Assembly (NCBI GenBank): GCA_023362775.1
Contig: JALMGJ010000012.1
Coordinates: 20,039,501 to 20,103,500 of the forward strand
Direction: 5' to 3'
DNA from: Charina bottae
Lineage: Eukaryota; Chordata; Lepidosauria; Squamata; Charinaidae
Length of the DNA: 64,000 nt
Of the stretch, positions 56,701 to 64,000 are shown piece by piece. A program made the translations under genes and the position numbers. The stretch's first letter is position 1. Every line of letters starts with the position of its first letter. The notes beneath the pieces are model-generated. The model did not search any database, was not told the origin of the DNA, and saw only the letters and a list, made by a program, of their open reading frames with translations.

Positions 56701-59700
56701 AGATGCTTAACATTAGAGTAGCTGCTGATCAGTCTGAAGTCCAGTATGTCCTTACTTGACCTAGACCATCCCTTCCCAACACATCTGAAGCTTGCGCCCT
56801 TCAGATATGTTGAGGCTACAACTGTTATGATTCCCTCTCTTTGGGAATTAGGCAGGTAACTTTTCAGAGCTGTAGACACGATTGGAAACATCCACCATGC
56901 AAAGCACTTGCCATGCCTCTGAGAGTTATGGTCTTCTCCCAAGAGGAAATAATCTGAAATCCTTTAGCGCAAATAATGCAGGAATCAGGAGAGAGTGGTT
57001 TAAATGGAAGACACCGACAGTTTGGTTTCTACAAAGAGGCATAATGAATAGTGAGTAGATCTTGACTGGGGTTACCTGAGGTTAGAATCCTCAGCTTAAC
57101 CTAGCTTCTCAGAGTTACTGTGGAGATAAAATGGATTTGATCCCATAATTCTATCTTGAATTTCCCGGAATAATGTAATAATAGGAATATTTTGCTATCT
57201 CATAAAAAAGGAGACATGAAACGATGCCTGTTAAACATTTCATACAGATATTTCAAGAGGTACTTACGAGGCCATAGAAAGGTGCAAGACATAAAGCTTA
57301 AGGGTATTAAAGGCATTCCTATATGACAAAACATGTCCTTAATGAGCCTATTAATCCCATTAATGGGATTGTCAGGAAAAAATTGTCACTGGGAAGATGT
57401 TTTCATCCATGAATCATATAGCTTGTTCCTAAGTGACCGTGTTGATCAAATTGCCCTTTTCCCTTGAATTGGAAAGGTGGGAAATATCTGCTATCTAACA
57501 GAGCTGTGCATGCTCCAAAAATGATTCAGAAGAAATGCAGGAAGAAGGAATGAAACACCTCTTTAAAATAGCTGCATCTTTTTTTCAGAGTAGTGCACAT
57601 GCCTGAACAACGATGCAGCAGCTTTAAAGAGGTGGTGCTGTTGGACATGTGCATCTGGTCAAATCTGAGAGGATTATGTCCAAAATTCATGGCCATCCCC
57701 AACTAGTCACATGACTTTAACTGCTAGAGATCACATTCCTGAATTCTATACTAAAAGTCCTTAGTTACAGACAGGCTGATAGCTGTGGTTATTCTGTCAC
57801 AAAGAGGGACACTCTTCACATGCATCTGGAAGAATTCTCAGTACTTTCATATCCTAAATATTTTAGCATTGAAGGAAGTAGATTTATTACAACTACTGTA
57901 TGTGTACAACTGAGACTGAAGGACAGGTTTGTTTAGAGAACAATAATGGAAACAATGTTTGGAGCCTTAGTTTACTATTCATTTTGTTCCTCTTGTCTAG
58001 TTGCATAAAACGGAAGAAAACATTTTTGCATTATCATCAAACACTGGAAGATAGAAGATTGGGGAGTATTAGAATGTGGAATTGTAACTGGATGAGAAAG
58101 AACCAGCGGGTCAGAAATACATTTGAGAATCCTTGTTTTTTCCTTCTACTAGGAAGCTGGGGGAGGGAGGGGAATAAGAATATCTGATCTGGGTGTCTTC
58201 AGAGCTGTGTATCCCAACAAAAATCGCACTCATTGCATGGATCCAATGGGATTTCATTCTTTACTGAATTCATTTAATGGATCTATTTATGTCAGTCACA
58301 GGAGCTCAAATAAAAAGATGCAGGGATTATGGTTTAGGACCCACATGCCACCTAATGGTGAAGAATAGATTTCCCATTTTTACACAAAAAAGTCTTGTTT
58401 GAAGTTGAGGGCTGTGTCCATAGTTCATGTGTGGATGGATGGATGGATGGATGAATGGATGGATACTAATTTGCATCATTCACTTACCTTACTAACAGAA
58501 AATGCCCAAGACATTGGCATTATTTGAAAACGTATCTTATGAAAATGTAGCACTGTCAGATGCATGACTGAAACAGCTAAGGATGCTACCCAATTTCTTG
58601 ATACAGGTGGTCCTCGCTTAATGACCATTCGGCGGCTGTTTGAACTTACGATGGTGCTGAATGAGTGGTAGTTATGACCAGTCCTCATACTTACATCAGT
58701 CACAGCATTGCCACAGTCATGTGATCGCCATTGGCAACCTTCTTTGCCAGCTTCCTTCAACCAAAGTCAATGGGGAAGCCAGCAGGTGGTCACAAATGGC
58801 AACCACGGGACATCCTCACTTAATGACCCACGGTGATTCGCTTAATGATGGCAACTGGAAGTGCCTGAATTTCCATTGCTAAGCAGCACAGTCATGTGAC
58901 GTCATGCTTTACGACTGCATTGTTTGGTGATGGAAATTCTGGTCCCAATTGCCATTGTTACCTGAGGACTACTTGTAATAACAACTGATACATGGACAGA
59001 TATAACTGATACAAAAACTCCATTAACTACTTCTTTCTCATTTTCTTATTAGCTGCCAGACAAATTCCAAGTCTCTCTTTAACTTTATATTGGACTTAGT
59101 TTGTTAATTGCTTTAGGGCGTTATTATTTTCTTATTCTATTATCCCAAATGAATACTAAAGTAAGTCTTTTCTGTAACCAAACCTACTCAAGAGGTGGAG
59201 CAGAAAAGTTGTTTAGCAAATGGTCAGTAAAAACAGCAGTGTAAGTTCCAAGTGCCCAAGATTTAATAAAAGAGCTAGGCCAAGGTACAAATTAGGTTGT
59301 TTTTGTTGTTCAGTCATTTAGTCGTGTCCGACTCTTCGTGACCTCATGGACCATAGCACGCCAGGCCTTCCTGTCCTCCACTGTCTCTCGGAGTTTACTC
59401 AAATTCATGTTCATTACATCGGTGATGCTATCTAACCATCTCATCCTCTGCCGTCCCCTTCTCCTTTTGCCTTCAGTCTTTCCCAGCATCAGGGTCTTTT
59501 CCAGTGAGTCCTCTCTTCGCATTAGGTGGCCAAAGTATTTGAGCTTCAGCTTCAGCATCTGTCCTTCCAATGAGCAGTCAGGGTTGATTTCCTTTAGGAT
59601 TGACTGGTTTGACCTCCTTGCAGTCCAAGGGACTCTCAAGAGTCTTCTCCAGCACCACAGCTCGAAATTAGGTTAGGGTCCCATAATTTCATCTTAGGTT

Positions 59701-62700
59701 TTGAAGCAGAGACTCTCAAAGTGAAGATGTTCTTCCCACCACTGGACTAGGTTTTGACATTTATCACATCACTCGAGGGCCGGGGGGCGGGGTTTGCGGG
59801 TGGGAGCCAATCACGTGAAAGGGGGCAGGGTTTGCGGGTGGGAGCCAATCGCGCGGAAGGGGGCGGGGTTTGTAGCAGCTATAACCAGAGTGCAGGCCAA
59901 CGGAGAAGCAATACTTCTAAGTGGACCTTCACCTCCAGGACTCTTTCTTGAGAATGATTGTGTGCTGCTGCATCTCTCCACCTTCTGACTATCCCAGCCA
60001 GTTGATGAAGACAATCAGATTGTTTTGGATTCCTCTTCAATCTCATCCTCCTCTCCAAAGATGAGGACCCCACCGCTCTCATTATCGCCATAGATGACTT
60101 TTCTCCAAAGATGAGTCATCTTGTAATGACAAGGTGTGGTTCTCAAGCTTGGCATCCACCTGACTGGTTCAATGGGACCAAGCAGGAATCCTGACATTTC
60201 CTCTCCCCCTCCAACCATCATTGGGGTGGTGAGAAGGCTAGACTAGAAAGGTTATTGCATTTTTTGCAATTTCTCCTCTGAAATCACTGCAAAGACAAAC
60301 AGGTTGTGTCAAACCACTTTTCTGTTGCTGCCAGTAAAAATACATTTAGAGATCCATTTAGTCTCAGGATGTTGAGCTCAACTCAAGTTTTTATGAACAG
60401 AAAACACCCTTTACATGGGGCAGAAATATGCTCCAACTGAGCAGGTGTATCAAATAAAATGGAAGGTTACTTTGGTAACCTTAAGACAACACTTTCACTC
60501 GCACATTTTACATTTCTATAGATTTTTATATGTCCATAGCCGAGAATTGTGTTGTCTGGTGATATGATGTAGTAGAAGCAGCTTTGGACTGTTACAGGAG
60601 AGCAAACAGTTTTGGACTGAAAGAGGGGTGTCAGAAAAAAAGGACACAAGATGTGTCTAATTTATGTCAGCCTACCCAGGTAGACCAGAGGGGAAACACG
60701 ACCAGATGAGCTCCTTCTACTTTATTGTAGAGCTACATTGACAGAATCATGGAAGTATGAAAGTACAATTCTCCCCCCCCCCCGTCTCCTTTACAGCCTG
60801 AGAAACTAGGGAGGGTCTCTTCTGAGCCTCTTGCTCCGCCCACTATCCAACTGCGGGCTATGCTGTCTCTTATCTGACCCTTCCTTTGGCAGCATCTCTT
60901 GGCCCCGTCTCCCAAGGCCAAGACAAAACAAGTAAATTTCCCATATACCATTACATCTAAGACTGGGGAGCTGGAAGTTTGATTGGCTGCCATGTTACAC
61001 TGACCTTTTAAATGTGGAGCTCTCCATCTTTGCACAGACTTTTCATGAGCAATTAAGTTATATCTCCCCAGGTTTTCACCTGGATCTTATGCATGGCTGG
61101 GCAGAACTAATCTATGTTTTAACATAACCAGTGTTCCTGTAATCATAAGAAGAAGCACGGCAGGCCTTTCTGCTAGGCGGTCCTGGCATAGTCCATGAAA
61201 GGAACTATATATTCTGGATTATTCTCCTAGAGCAGTGCTTTCCAAAGTGCCGCCGTTGGCGATACACCAACGGCGGCAGCGGCGGGAGCGTGCGTGCGTG
61301 CACGACAGCGGCGTGGGGGGGCGCAGTGGCAGTGGTGTGCACGGGGGCCGCTAAAACGTGGAAGCGCTGATGGCACGCTGCTGCCGTTATCGCTGCCGCC
61401 GCCGCCATGCACACTGCCACCGCCCTGCGCGCCGCCGCCACATGCGCCCCTGTGCCACCGCTTTGTGACATACTAAACTGTGTGTTGCGACACACTAAAG
61501 TGTTGCGACACACTAAAGTGTTGCGACACACTAAAGTGTTGCGACACACAGTTTGGAAAGCTATGTCCTAGAGAGAGGAAGATTATTCTCCATCAAGTTT
61601 GCACTCGTGAAATCTCTCATTTTAAATTTGATCTTGCCCAGTTTTGTTTTTCCAACCTCAAGTTGATTCCATTACCATTTTCATAACACTTTGCAATTTA
61701 AAAAAAATGCATGAACATACGTAGTATTTTTATGCACTTTTCTTGTAAACGCACCATCTGGAACAGCATACCCCCCAAGATCAGATTGGCCCCAACCCTG
61801 CTGGCCTTTCATAAACTGTTGAAGACCCGAATGTGCTTCAGGGTTTTGGGGGCCAGGAGGTTAAATGGCCCATTGAGAGGTCTCTGTCAATTGTTTCGTT
61901 GGATTTATTTTTAATGACCGTTGTTGGTTTTTTATTCTTTGCTAATATTGTTTTTATTGCTTTAACATGTTGTTAGTTCTCCAGAGTCACATTCATGAGA
62001 TGGGCGGTCATGTAAATAGATTTAATAAATAAATAAATGTCCCTAATACACTTTTTTTACAAAATGTTTTACTTACATAAAAACATTTTTGCATGCTGAT
62101 TCACCAAATGTATCCATTTTGTTTCACTTTTTTCTACTGTATGAATTCCTGTACCTTTTCTTGTTTGCAACATTTCAGAATCTGGAGAAATACAATCACT
62201 GATTGCTAAACTTCAGCATTCAACAATGCCATTGCCATTGTCTTTGATGTAAATGCATACTTGAGGTTTTTAAGAGTGCCCACACAAATTCACAGGCAGT
62301 ACTATCTTCTATGCATGCTCATTAAGACACAAGGACTGTAAAATACAATAGAACTCCTAGATAAGTTTGCAAACAATTGCTGCTTCAAGAAGAACAGTTC
62401 ACCCAATCTCGAATGTCTTATTTTGGCTTATAGAACTTACTTTTTGACACAGGTATTTTTTTAAAAAATTGTATTTAGCATGGGAGCTGCATACTTCCTA
62501 TCCATATTTATAAGTTCTTGTTTTACTCTGCTTTTTCCTCACTTCCTTCACATTCTCAGAGTGAATTGGATGAGACTCAGATCCAGCTGGGTGGAGATGA
62601 GGTGGACTTGCCAGAAGATCTCCAGAAGATGGTAGTAGAGGATCAAGAAGAGGAAGAAGACAAAGATCATTTTTTTGGACAGCTTCAGAACATCCAGAAT

Positions 62701-62787
62701 ATGGACATGGATGCTATCAAAGAAAAAGTCCAAGCTACTTTCACTGATATTAAGCAGGCAGCTGAACAGAAGTGTTCTGTAATGTAG
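41606..62787 (+). CDS. CPLX4: Complexin 4, complete CDS in three exons
   Basis: Exons 41606-41772, 49039-49126 and 62560-62787 join in phase to 160 codons plus TAG, the human CPLX4 length. Complexins bind assembled SNARE complexes and clamp or trigger synaptic vesicle fusion; complexin 3/4 act at retinal ribbon synapses. Seen: N-terminal [17 protein letters not shown], then the helix [20 protein letters not shown] and the SNARE-binding segment with [12 protein letters not shown], an acidic stretch [10 protein letters not shown], and a C-terminal CSVM CAAX box. Terminal Met predicts farnesylation and membrane anchoring, a hallmark of CPLX3/4 absent from CPLX1/2. Exon 2 appears to use a GC donor. 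It lies 13.7 kb downstream of LMAN1 on the same strand, as in human. Confidence 0.96.
41773..44100. other. CPLX4 intron 1, first 2.3 kb: no repeat recognised
   Basis: AT-rich sequence without clear family matches. A short possible inverted repeat around GGAGTCTAGTAGCATCTTTT and AAAAGATACTACCAGACTCC (42780-42875) is present. Confidence 0.45.
44105..44560 (-). repeat. LINE C-terminal fragment (CR1/Rex-like)
   Basis: Minus-strand translation around 44330-44500 has [16 protein letters not shown] ... HEKFLEPVL, resembling the Cys/His tail after the RT of CR1/Rex-type LINEs. Broken by frameshifts. Confidence 0.5.
44570..45200 (+). repeat. BovB/RTE 3' fragment interrupted by a hAT MITE
   Basis: Plus strand 44570-44819 encodes in shifting frames the BovB C-terminus ([20 protein letters not shown]). 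The tail ACTAAGAGTTGACAACATC resumes at 45145. Old and degraded; opposite orientation to the other BovB copies. Confidence 0.7.
44828..45136. mobile_element. hAT-type MITE, family 3 (309 bp)
   Basis: Ends CAGGGTTTCTCAACC and GGTTGAGAAAGGCTG. Target duplication TTCTATGT / GTCTATGT (7 of 8). Confidence 0.85.
45859..46117. mobile_element. hAT-type MITE, family 2 (259 bp)
   Basis: Ends CAGAGCTTTCCAAAC and GTTTGGAAAGCTCTG; perfect duplication CTCTAGAA (45851-45858, 46118-46125), matching the nTCTAGAn preference of Charlie-like hATs. Confidence 0.93.
46210..46495. mobile_element. hAT-type MITE, family 4 (286 bp)
   Basis: Starts CAGTGTTTCTCAAAG, ends AAGAAACACCA. Flanks GTATAGAG and GTGTAGAG. The next MITE abuts it. 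Confidence 0.75.
46504..46618. mobile_element. Palindromic hAT-type MITE, family 1 (115 bp)
   Basis: Ends CAGTGTTTCTCAACC and GGTTGAGAAACACTG; flanks GTGTAGAG and GTACAGAG. Confidence 0.88.
46619..46870 (+). repeat. 5S-rRNA-derived SINE (SINE3-like), old
   Basis: AGAAGCAGGATTGGACC and TTAGTGCTTGGATAGGA align with the 3' half of 5S rRNA (AAGCAGGGTCGGGCC, TTAGTACTTGGATGGGA). The rest resembles a SINE body and LINE-like tail (GGAGTCACTCTGAGTCC). Diverged, so not a 5S gene. Confidence 0.65.
46871..47800. other. CPLX4 intron 1: no recognised feature
   Basis: No repeat family identified with confidence. Confidence 0.4.
47830..48440 (+). repeat. L2/CR1-type LINE 3' part
   Basis: Translates to [20 protein letters not shown] followed by IQNAAARAI, the RT C-terminal signature of L2/CR1 LINEs, then a 3' UTR with GTTAGCCACCCAGAGTCG and an AATAAACAAA tail. 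Confidence 0.75.
48495..48784. mobile_element. hAT-type MITE, family 2 (290 bp)
   Basis: Inverse orientation to 45859. Ends CAGAGCTTTCCAAAC and GTTTGGAAAGCTCTG; perfect duplication AGATACAT (48487-48494, 48785-48792). Contains an internal near-repeat of GGCAGGCACTAGGACCTGCG. Confidence 0.93.
49039..49126 (+). CDS. CPLX4: CPLX4 exon 2
   Basis: Acceptor GCTTTTAG, then [19 protein letters not shown] to REKYRLPK. To stay in phase with exon 3 and match human residues it must end at AAG (49124-49126), followed by GCAAGT, the consensus of GC-AG introns. No in-phase GT donor is nearby. Confidence 0.92.
49195..49329. mobile_element. Palindromic hAT-type MITE, family 1 (135 bp)
   Basis: Perfect duplication ATGTAACT (49187-49194, 49330-49337). 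It lies 68 bp after the CPLX4 exon 2 donor. Confidence 0.93.
49928..49992 (+). repeat. BovB-type 3' tail
   Basis: GAGGTCACGAAGAGTCGGACACGAC followed by AAC repeats and A-rich end, the extreme 3' end of BovB or a BovB-tailed SINE. Confidence 0.75.
50174..50337. mobile_element. Palindromic Penelope-type insertion D
   Basis: Arms 50174-50250 and 50258-50335 are near-perfect inverted copies (TTGGTGCTCTCTGAGCTTGG and complement). Each arm carries a hammerhead-like core. Structure parallels insertions A and C, but sequence is unrelated. Confidence 0.7.
50252..50310 (+). ncRNA. Hammerhead-like core, insertion D right arm
   Basis: CUGAUGA (50260-50266), stem GUUACC/GGUAAU, GAAACGUC (50286-50293), with the classical GUC cleavage triplet. 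Stem I is mostly lost because the palindrome centre replaced its 5' strand. The left arm has a mutated GAAACAUC. Confidence 0.5.
50386..50537. mobile_element. Palindromic MITE, unclassified (about 152 bp)
   Basis: GTGTCTGCAGGGTGTGGTC and its complement GACCACACCCTGCAGACAC form long inverted ends, with CAAGATGA inside. Superfamily unclear. Confidence 0.7.
50803..51208 (-). mobile_element. BovB 3' fragment with 57-bp target duplication
   Basis: Encodes the BovB C-terminus ([16 protein letters not shown] to TKSRERLNE), very close to the full-length copy at 37605. Flanked by an exact 57-bp duplication at 50746-50802 and 51209-51265. Confidence 0.92.
51355..51570 (+). repeat. SINE-like repeat, degraded
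   Basis: CCTGGTTCAAATCC resembles a tRNA box B, followed by TCTCACAGGGTGGTTGTGC and a tail GTCTATAAATCTCAATAATTAAAT. Confidence 0.5.
51571..52629. other. CPLX4 intron 2: no recognised feature
   Basis: Nothing beyond ordinary intron sequence was seen. Confidence 0.45.
52677..52732 (-). ncRNA. Hammerhead-like motif, insertion C left arm
   Basis: Identical core and stem II to copy B on the minus strand. Confidence 0.5.
53085..55605. repeat. 205-bp tandem array, about 12 units
   Basis: GGCAGGTAAGCGGGC recurs with its GT at 53099, 53309, 53514, 53719, 53924, 54129, 54334, 54539, 54744, 54949, 55154, 55358 and 55563, that is spacing 210, then 205, with one 204. Each unit is itself an inverted repeat (GCCCGCTTACCTGCCTGCC against its complement, about 100 bp). 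Units 3-8 are virtually identical, while edge units carry shared variants, the pattern of unequal exchange. Confidence 0.95.
55614..55788. repeat. Large GC hairpin with poly-G and poly-C arms
   Basis: GGCGAAGAGCGGC to GCCGCTCTTCGCC with a G12 run (55637 region) and a C-run of more than 20 (55746-55767). The loop is near CGGGCCT (55700). Confidence 0.85.
56038..56095 (+). ncRNA. Hammerhead-like motif, insertion C right arm (mutated)
   Basis: CUGACGA and GAAACGUUUC kept; stem II weakened (GCUCCUU versus AAGGACC). Confidence 0.45.
56180..58600. other. CPLX4 intron 2: no clear element
   Basis: Holds only a (TAGA)n run near 56680 and a (GGAT)n run at 58432-58465. Confidence 0.45.
58604..58975. 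mobile_element. Tc1/mariner-like MITE (372 bp)
   Basis: Ends CAGGTGGTCCTCGC and TGAGGACTACTTG with TA on each side; internal GTCATGTGATC and TTAATGAC motifs. Confidence 0.75.
59299..59664 (-). mobile_element. BovB 3' fragment, second subfamily
   Basis: 10-bp duplication AAATTAGGTT (59289-59298, 59665-59674). Encodes [20 protein letters not shown] to TKSRTRLND. Residues such as SLEKTLMLG and [12 protein letters not shown] differ from the other two copies and resemble the ruminant BovB type more. Confidence 0.9.
59765..59880. repeat. Fragment of the 52880 hAT-like family
   Basis: Two tandem copies of GGGGCGGGGTTTGCGGGTGGG plus CCAATCACGTG, the reverse of boxes at 55840-55900. Confidence 0.65.
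59881..61220. other. CPLX4 intron 2: no recognised element
   Basis: Only a C11 run near 60774 stands out. Confidence 0.45.
61233..61565. mobile_element. hAT-type MITE, family 2 (333 bp)
   Basis: Perfect duplication TCCTAGAG (61225-61232, 61566-61573). Core is CpG-rich. Near the right end GTGTTGCGACACACTAAA is repeated three times (61481-61550). Confidence 0.93.
61735..62040 (+). repeat. L2-like LINE 3' end
   Basis: [16 protein letters not shown] coding relic, then GTTAGTTCTCCAGAGTCAC and GATGGGCGGTCATGTAAATAG and (AATA)n. Confidence 0.72.
62560..62787 (+). CDS. CPLX4: CPLX4 exon 3, terminal with CAAX box
   Basis: Starts after CATTCTCAG with [20 protein letters not shown], passes an acidic run, and ends AEQKCSVM plus TAG. 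The reading frame extends left of 62560, but the conserved splice junction sets the exon start. Confidence 0.95.
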   Translation, partial: SELDETQIQLGGDEVDLPEDLQKMVVEDQEEEEDKDHFFGQLQNIQNMDMDAIKEKVQATFTDIKQAAEQKCSVM

Positions 62788-63100
62788 TAAAGACATTTCA
62801 CAAGATCTAGGTACAAATGTCCATAGAAGTGGATGACTAGTGGGAGAACAGCAACAATTGGTGCTGCTGCTTACTCATCACTCCCTCCCTCTTTATGAGA
62901 TGTGGTGTGTTTTTTTTTTCCAAATAACATAAAAACAACCATTGAGAGAAGTTGTGATGGTGATAATGGAATTCCAGTATTGCAGATTATTATTATCCGA
63001 ACCTGTACCCCTTTGCTCACGTACCTGCTTTGTGTAGAACCATTTTCAAATACTTTGCACTAATATTTAGCATCTCAAGCATCAAGACAATATCCAGAGA
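62788..63100 (+). other. CPLX4: CPLX4 3' UTR (partial, end unknown)
   Basis: Follows the TAG at 62785-62787. No confident poly(A) signal before the LINE remnant. Confidence 0.4.
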
Positions 63101-63104
63101 ATAC

Positions 63105-63225
63105 TTGTGTTTATTTATTTATTTATTTATTTATTTATTTTATTTATTTATTAGATTTATCACCACCCACTCCTCCAAGGGGGACTCTGGGCGGTTTACA
63201 ATAAAATACGATCAATTAGAATACA
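63105..63225 (-). repeat. LINE tail with (ATTT)n
   Basis: (TTTA)n followed by GACTCTGGGCGGTTTACAATAA, the reversed L2/CR1-type end. Confidence 0.7.
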
Positions 63226-63804
63226 ACTATAAATAAGTTAAAATAACATTCAAATAAGACTTGTGTTACTCTGATGCAGCTAATCAAGTATCATAATAAT
63301 GAACAAATTATTCTACCATAAGCATTCAAAGATTGCATCTTACTTTATAAGATGCAAGAACCATTGTTCTGAGTTAAGTGTATATATAAACATCCATGGC
63401 TAGGAACTAAAACCAGTGAAAGTGAACAAAATTAAAATTAGAAGGAATAGACAGTGAAAATTACTGTAATAACAGTACTGTAATCAAAAATGTTTTTCTT
63501 CTACTAGTGAACTGATTAGTTGATTATATAGAGTTTCTTCACACTTTTTAAAAATCCTTATACCTGAGTTCTGTACGATTCACTCTGAGGTAACTTGCAT
63601 ATTTGCAGCTGCATCTACAATCGTTTTTTTCCCCTTAAATTAAAAAACAAAAACCATAAATATTTATATTTCCAGCCTCCTGGTAAATTTTTTAGATCCC
63701 TTTCTAAAGAATCCTCTTTGAGAAGGGATTTTGCTACCCATACATTAACATATTAATTGTTGTGTGTTTCCCCCTCCTGCCAGGATGGCAGTCTCTGTGT
63801 TATT

Positions 63805-63900
63805 TTAAATAGCTTATATTGTTGTTTTAATCCATGTAAGCCACCCAGAGTCATTCACCAGTGTGCAGCTGGGAAAACTGAATTTACAAATAAATTCTGT
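63805..63900 (+). repeat. L2-like LINE tail
   Basis: CATGTAAGCCACCCAGAGTCA followed by TACAAATAAATTC. The remaining sequence to 64000 shows nothing. Confidence 0.6.
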
Positions 63901-64000
63901 TTTATTAAGGGGGAGAAATGTTATATATGAAATTAATTTTAAAAATATGCAACATTTTAGACTGATGGACATCACTGGAATTTCGAAAGGTATCTTGAGT

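Overview
This is a vertebrate nuclear window, most likely from a squamate reptile (lizard or snake). It has spliced genes with long introns. Its repeats are typical of squamates: BovB LINEs, Sauria-type tRNA SINEs, L2-like LINE tails, Penelope elements with a GIY-YIG nuclease, L1, many short hAT elements, and one nearly pristine Ty1/copia element. No prokaryotic-type gene, CRISPR array or functional tRNA/rRNA gene was seen. Species cannot be fixed from the sequence alone.

Only two host genes are supported, both on the + strand. LMAN1 (ERGIC-53, the mannose lectin cargo receptor between ER and Golgi) runs from exon 2 (10087) to the stop codon (27853). Its first exon lies left of the window. 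The 12 visible exons join in phase to 439 residues; adding the about 71 residues that human exon 1 would supply gives 510, the human length. CPLX4 (retinal complexin 4) is complete in three exons (41606-62787), 160 residues ending in a CAAX box. The LMAN1-CPLX4 order and shared orientation match the human 18q21 neighbourhood.

Layout. 1-10086: LMAN1 intron 1, mostly one L1 insertion (13-bp target duplication) that was later split by a 5480-bp copia element (5-bp duplication, LTRs differing at 2 of 660 sites). 10087-29540: LMAN1 exons and 3' UTR, with SINEs, hAT MITEs, a short L1-derived element, a palindromic Penelope remnant and a mariner-like MITE. 29540-41605: intergenic, holding a solo LTR inside a SINE, a Penelope 3' half coding for a GIY-YIG nuclease, an almost intact RTE-like LINE, and a full-length BovB. 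41606-62787: CPLX4. Its intron 1 has clustered hAT insertions and a 5S-rRNA-derived SINE. Its intron 2 has two Penelope-type palindromes, one of which was invaded by a hAT-like element that carries a 13-copy, 205-bp GC-rich tandem array.

The most interesting signals concern mobile-element biology. (i) Hammerhead-like ribozyme cores (CUGANGA, stem-loop, GAAACGUY) recur in two unrelated palindromic or Penelope families, always with one extra base before stem II. (ii) The copia primer-binding site matches the anticodon region of initiator tRNA-Met, as in Drosophila copia, not the tRNA 3' end. (iii) Two independent Penelope inverted-repeat insertions share the same left-arm endpoint. (iv) The 205-bp array places a strong splice-donor sequence on both strands about every 205 bp inside CPLX4 intron 2, an intron that itself appears to start with a GC donor. 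(v) A BovB fragment is flanked by a 57-bp target duplication.
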